Source: Acidimicrobiaceae bacterium
GTDB taxonomy: Bacteria > Actinomycetota > Acidimicrobiia > Acidimicrobiales > Bog-793
DNA: 5,171 nucleotides
Assembly (NCBI GenBank): GCA_025463965.1
Contig: JAODBN010000246.1
Location: forward strand, 1 to 5,171
Direction of reading: 5' to 3'
The notes beneath the pieces were generated by a model. That model was given only the letters and a program-made list of their open reading frames with translations, did no database searches and was not told where the DNA came from. The translations under genes and the position numbers were made by a program. This document shows positions 5,007 to 5,171 of the stretch, piece after piece (the first letter of the stretch is position 1; the number at the start of each line of letters is the position of its first letter).

Positions 5007-5171
5007 GACGCCTTCCCCGCTCTCGCTCCGGCGAGCCGTTTGGACACAGCGTCGATGAGCTCGTCGAGGGCAACCGATTCCTGGTGGCGGGCGTCTTCTC
5101 CGCGCAGCACCCGCACCGTCACCCGTCCGTCGCCCCGTTCTTCTGGGCCCACGATGCACGCGAGCGTGGCG
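5003..5171 (-). CDS. hisS: Histidyl-tRNA synthetase (HisRS), C-terminal 55 residues
   Basis: The gene enters from the right edge (first full codon at 5170) and ends at TGA 5005-5003. The sequence reads ATLACIVGPEERGDG, then RVTVRVLRGEDARHQESVAL, then DELIDAVSKRL. This is the end of the anticodon-binding domain of class IIa HisRS: a beta strand with IVGPEE, a strand with VTVR, and the final helix after ESVALDEL. The product charges tRNA-His with histidine. hisS directly upstream of aspS is a common bacterial arrangement. Here the stop codon overlaps the aspS GTG as GTGA, so the two are very likely cotranscribed and translationally coupled. The catalytic core is outside the window, so its integrity cannot be judged. 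Confidence 0.88.
   Translation of the reverse strand, partial: ATLACIVGPEERGDGRVTVRVLRGEDARHQESVALDELIDAVSKRLAGARAGKAS
5011..5018 (-). promoter_or_regulatory. Ribosome binding site of aspS within the hisS end
   Basis: GGGGAAGG on the minus strand, 4 bases before the aspS GTG at 5006. The spacing is short but workable. It favours the GTG over the ATG at 4964, which has only AGGCGG in front of it. It lies inside hisS codons, as expected for a coupled gene pair. Confidence 0.45.

Overview
The window is high-GC bacterial DNA. It looks like a chromosomal segment from the Actinomycetota. That placement is inferred from the base composition, from the actinobacterial style of the synthetase sequences, and from the gene order hisS-aspS-(gap)-rarA on one strand. 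I cannot assign a genus.

Right end, minus strand: the last 55 codons of hisS (histidyl-tRNA synthetase) run into aspS (aspartyl-tRNA synthetase) through a 4-base GTGA stop/start overlap. aspS would be an ordinary full-length gene of about 617 codons, except that codon 331 is an in-frame TAG. The reading frame, domains and class II motifs continue intact on both sides of it. This is the most notable feature of the window. It is either a sequencing or assembly error, a recent nonsense mutation, a split two-piece enzyme, or UAG read as sense.

Middle: 384 bases without a convincing gene follow aspS. They hold a 40-base-spaced direct repeat that overlaps an inverted repeat, and a cluster of three 8-base palindromes. 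Beyond them, on the opposite strand, lies a 410-residue right-handed beta-helix protein of the pectate-lyase-3 type with a weak Tat-like N-terminus. A 371-base gap with an AT-rich patch follows. Then comes a 144-residue minus-strand protein that is the two-helix-turn-helix front half of an IS630-family transposase, without its DDE catalytic domain.

Left end, minus strand: the first 207 codons of rarA (mgsA), an AAA+ ATPase acting at stalled replication forks, run off the window.

Taken together, a housekeeping strand (hisS, aspS, rarA) is broken by about 2.4 kb of accessory DNA. That DNA carries an oppositely oriented surface or exported beta-helix gene and a transposase remnant.
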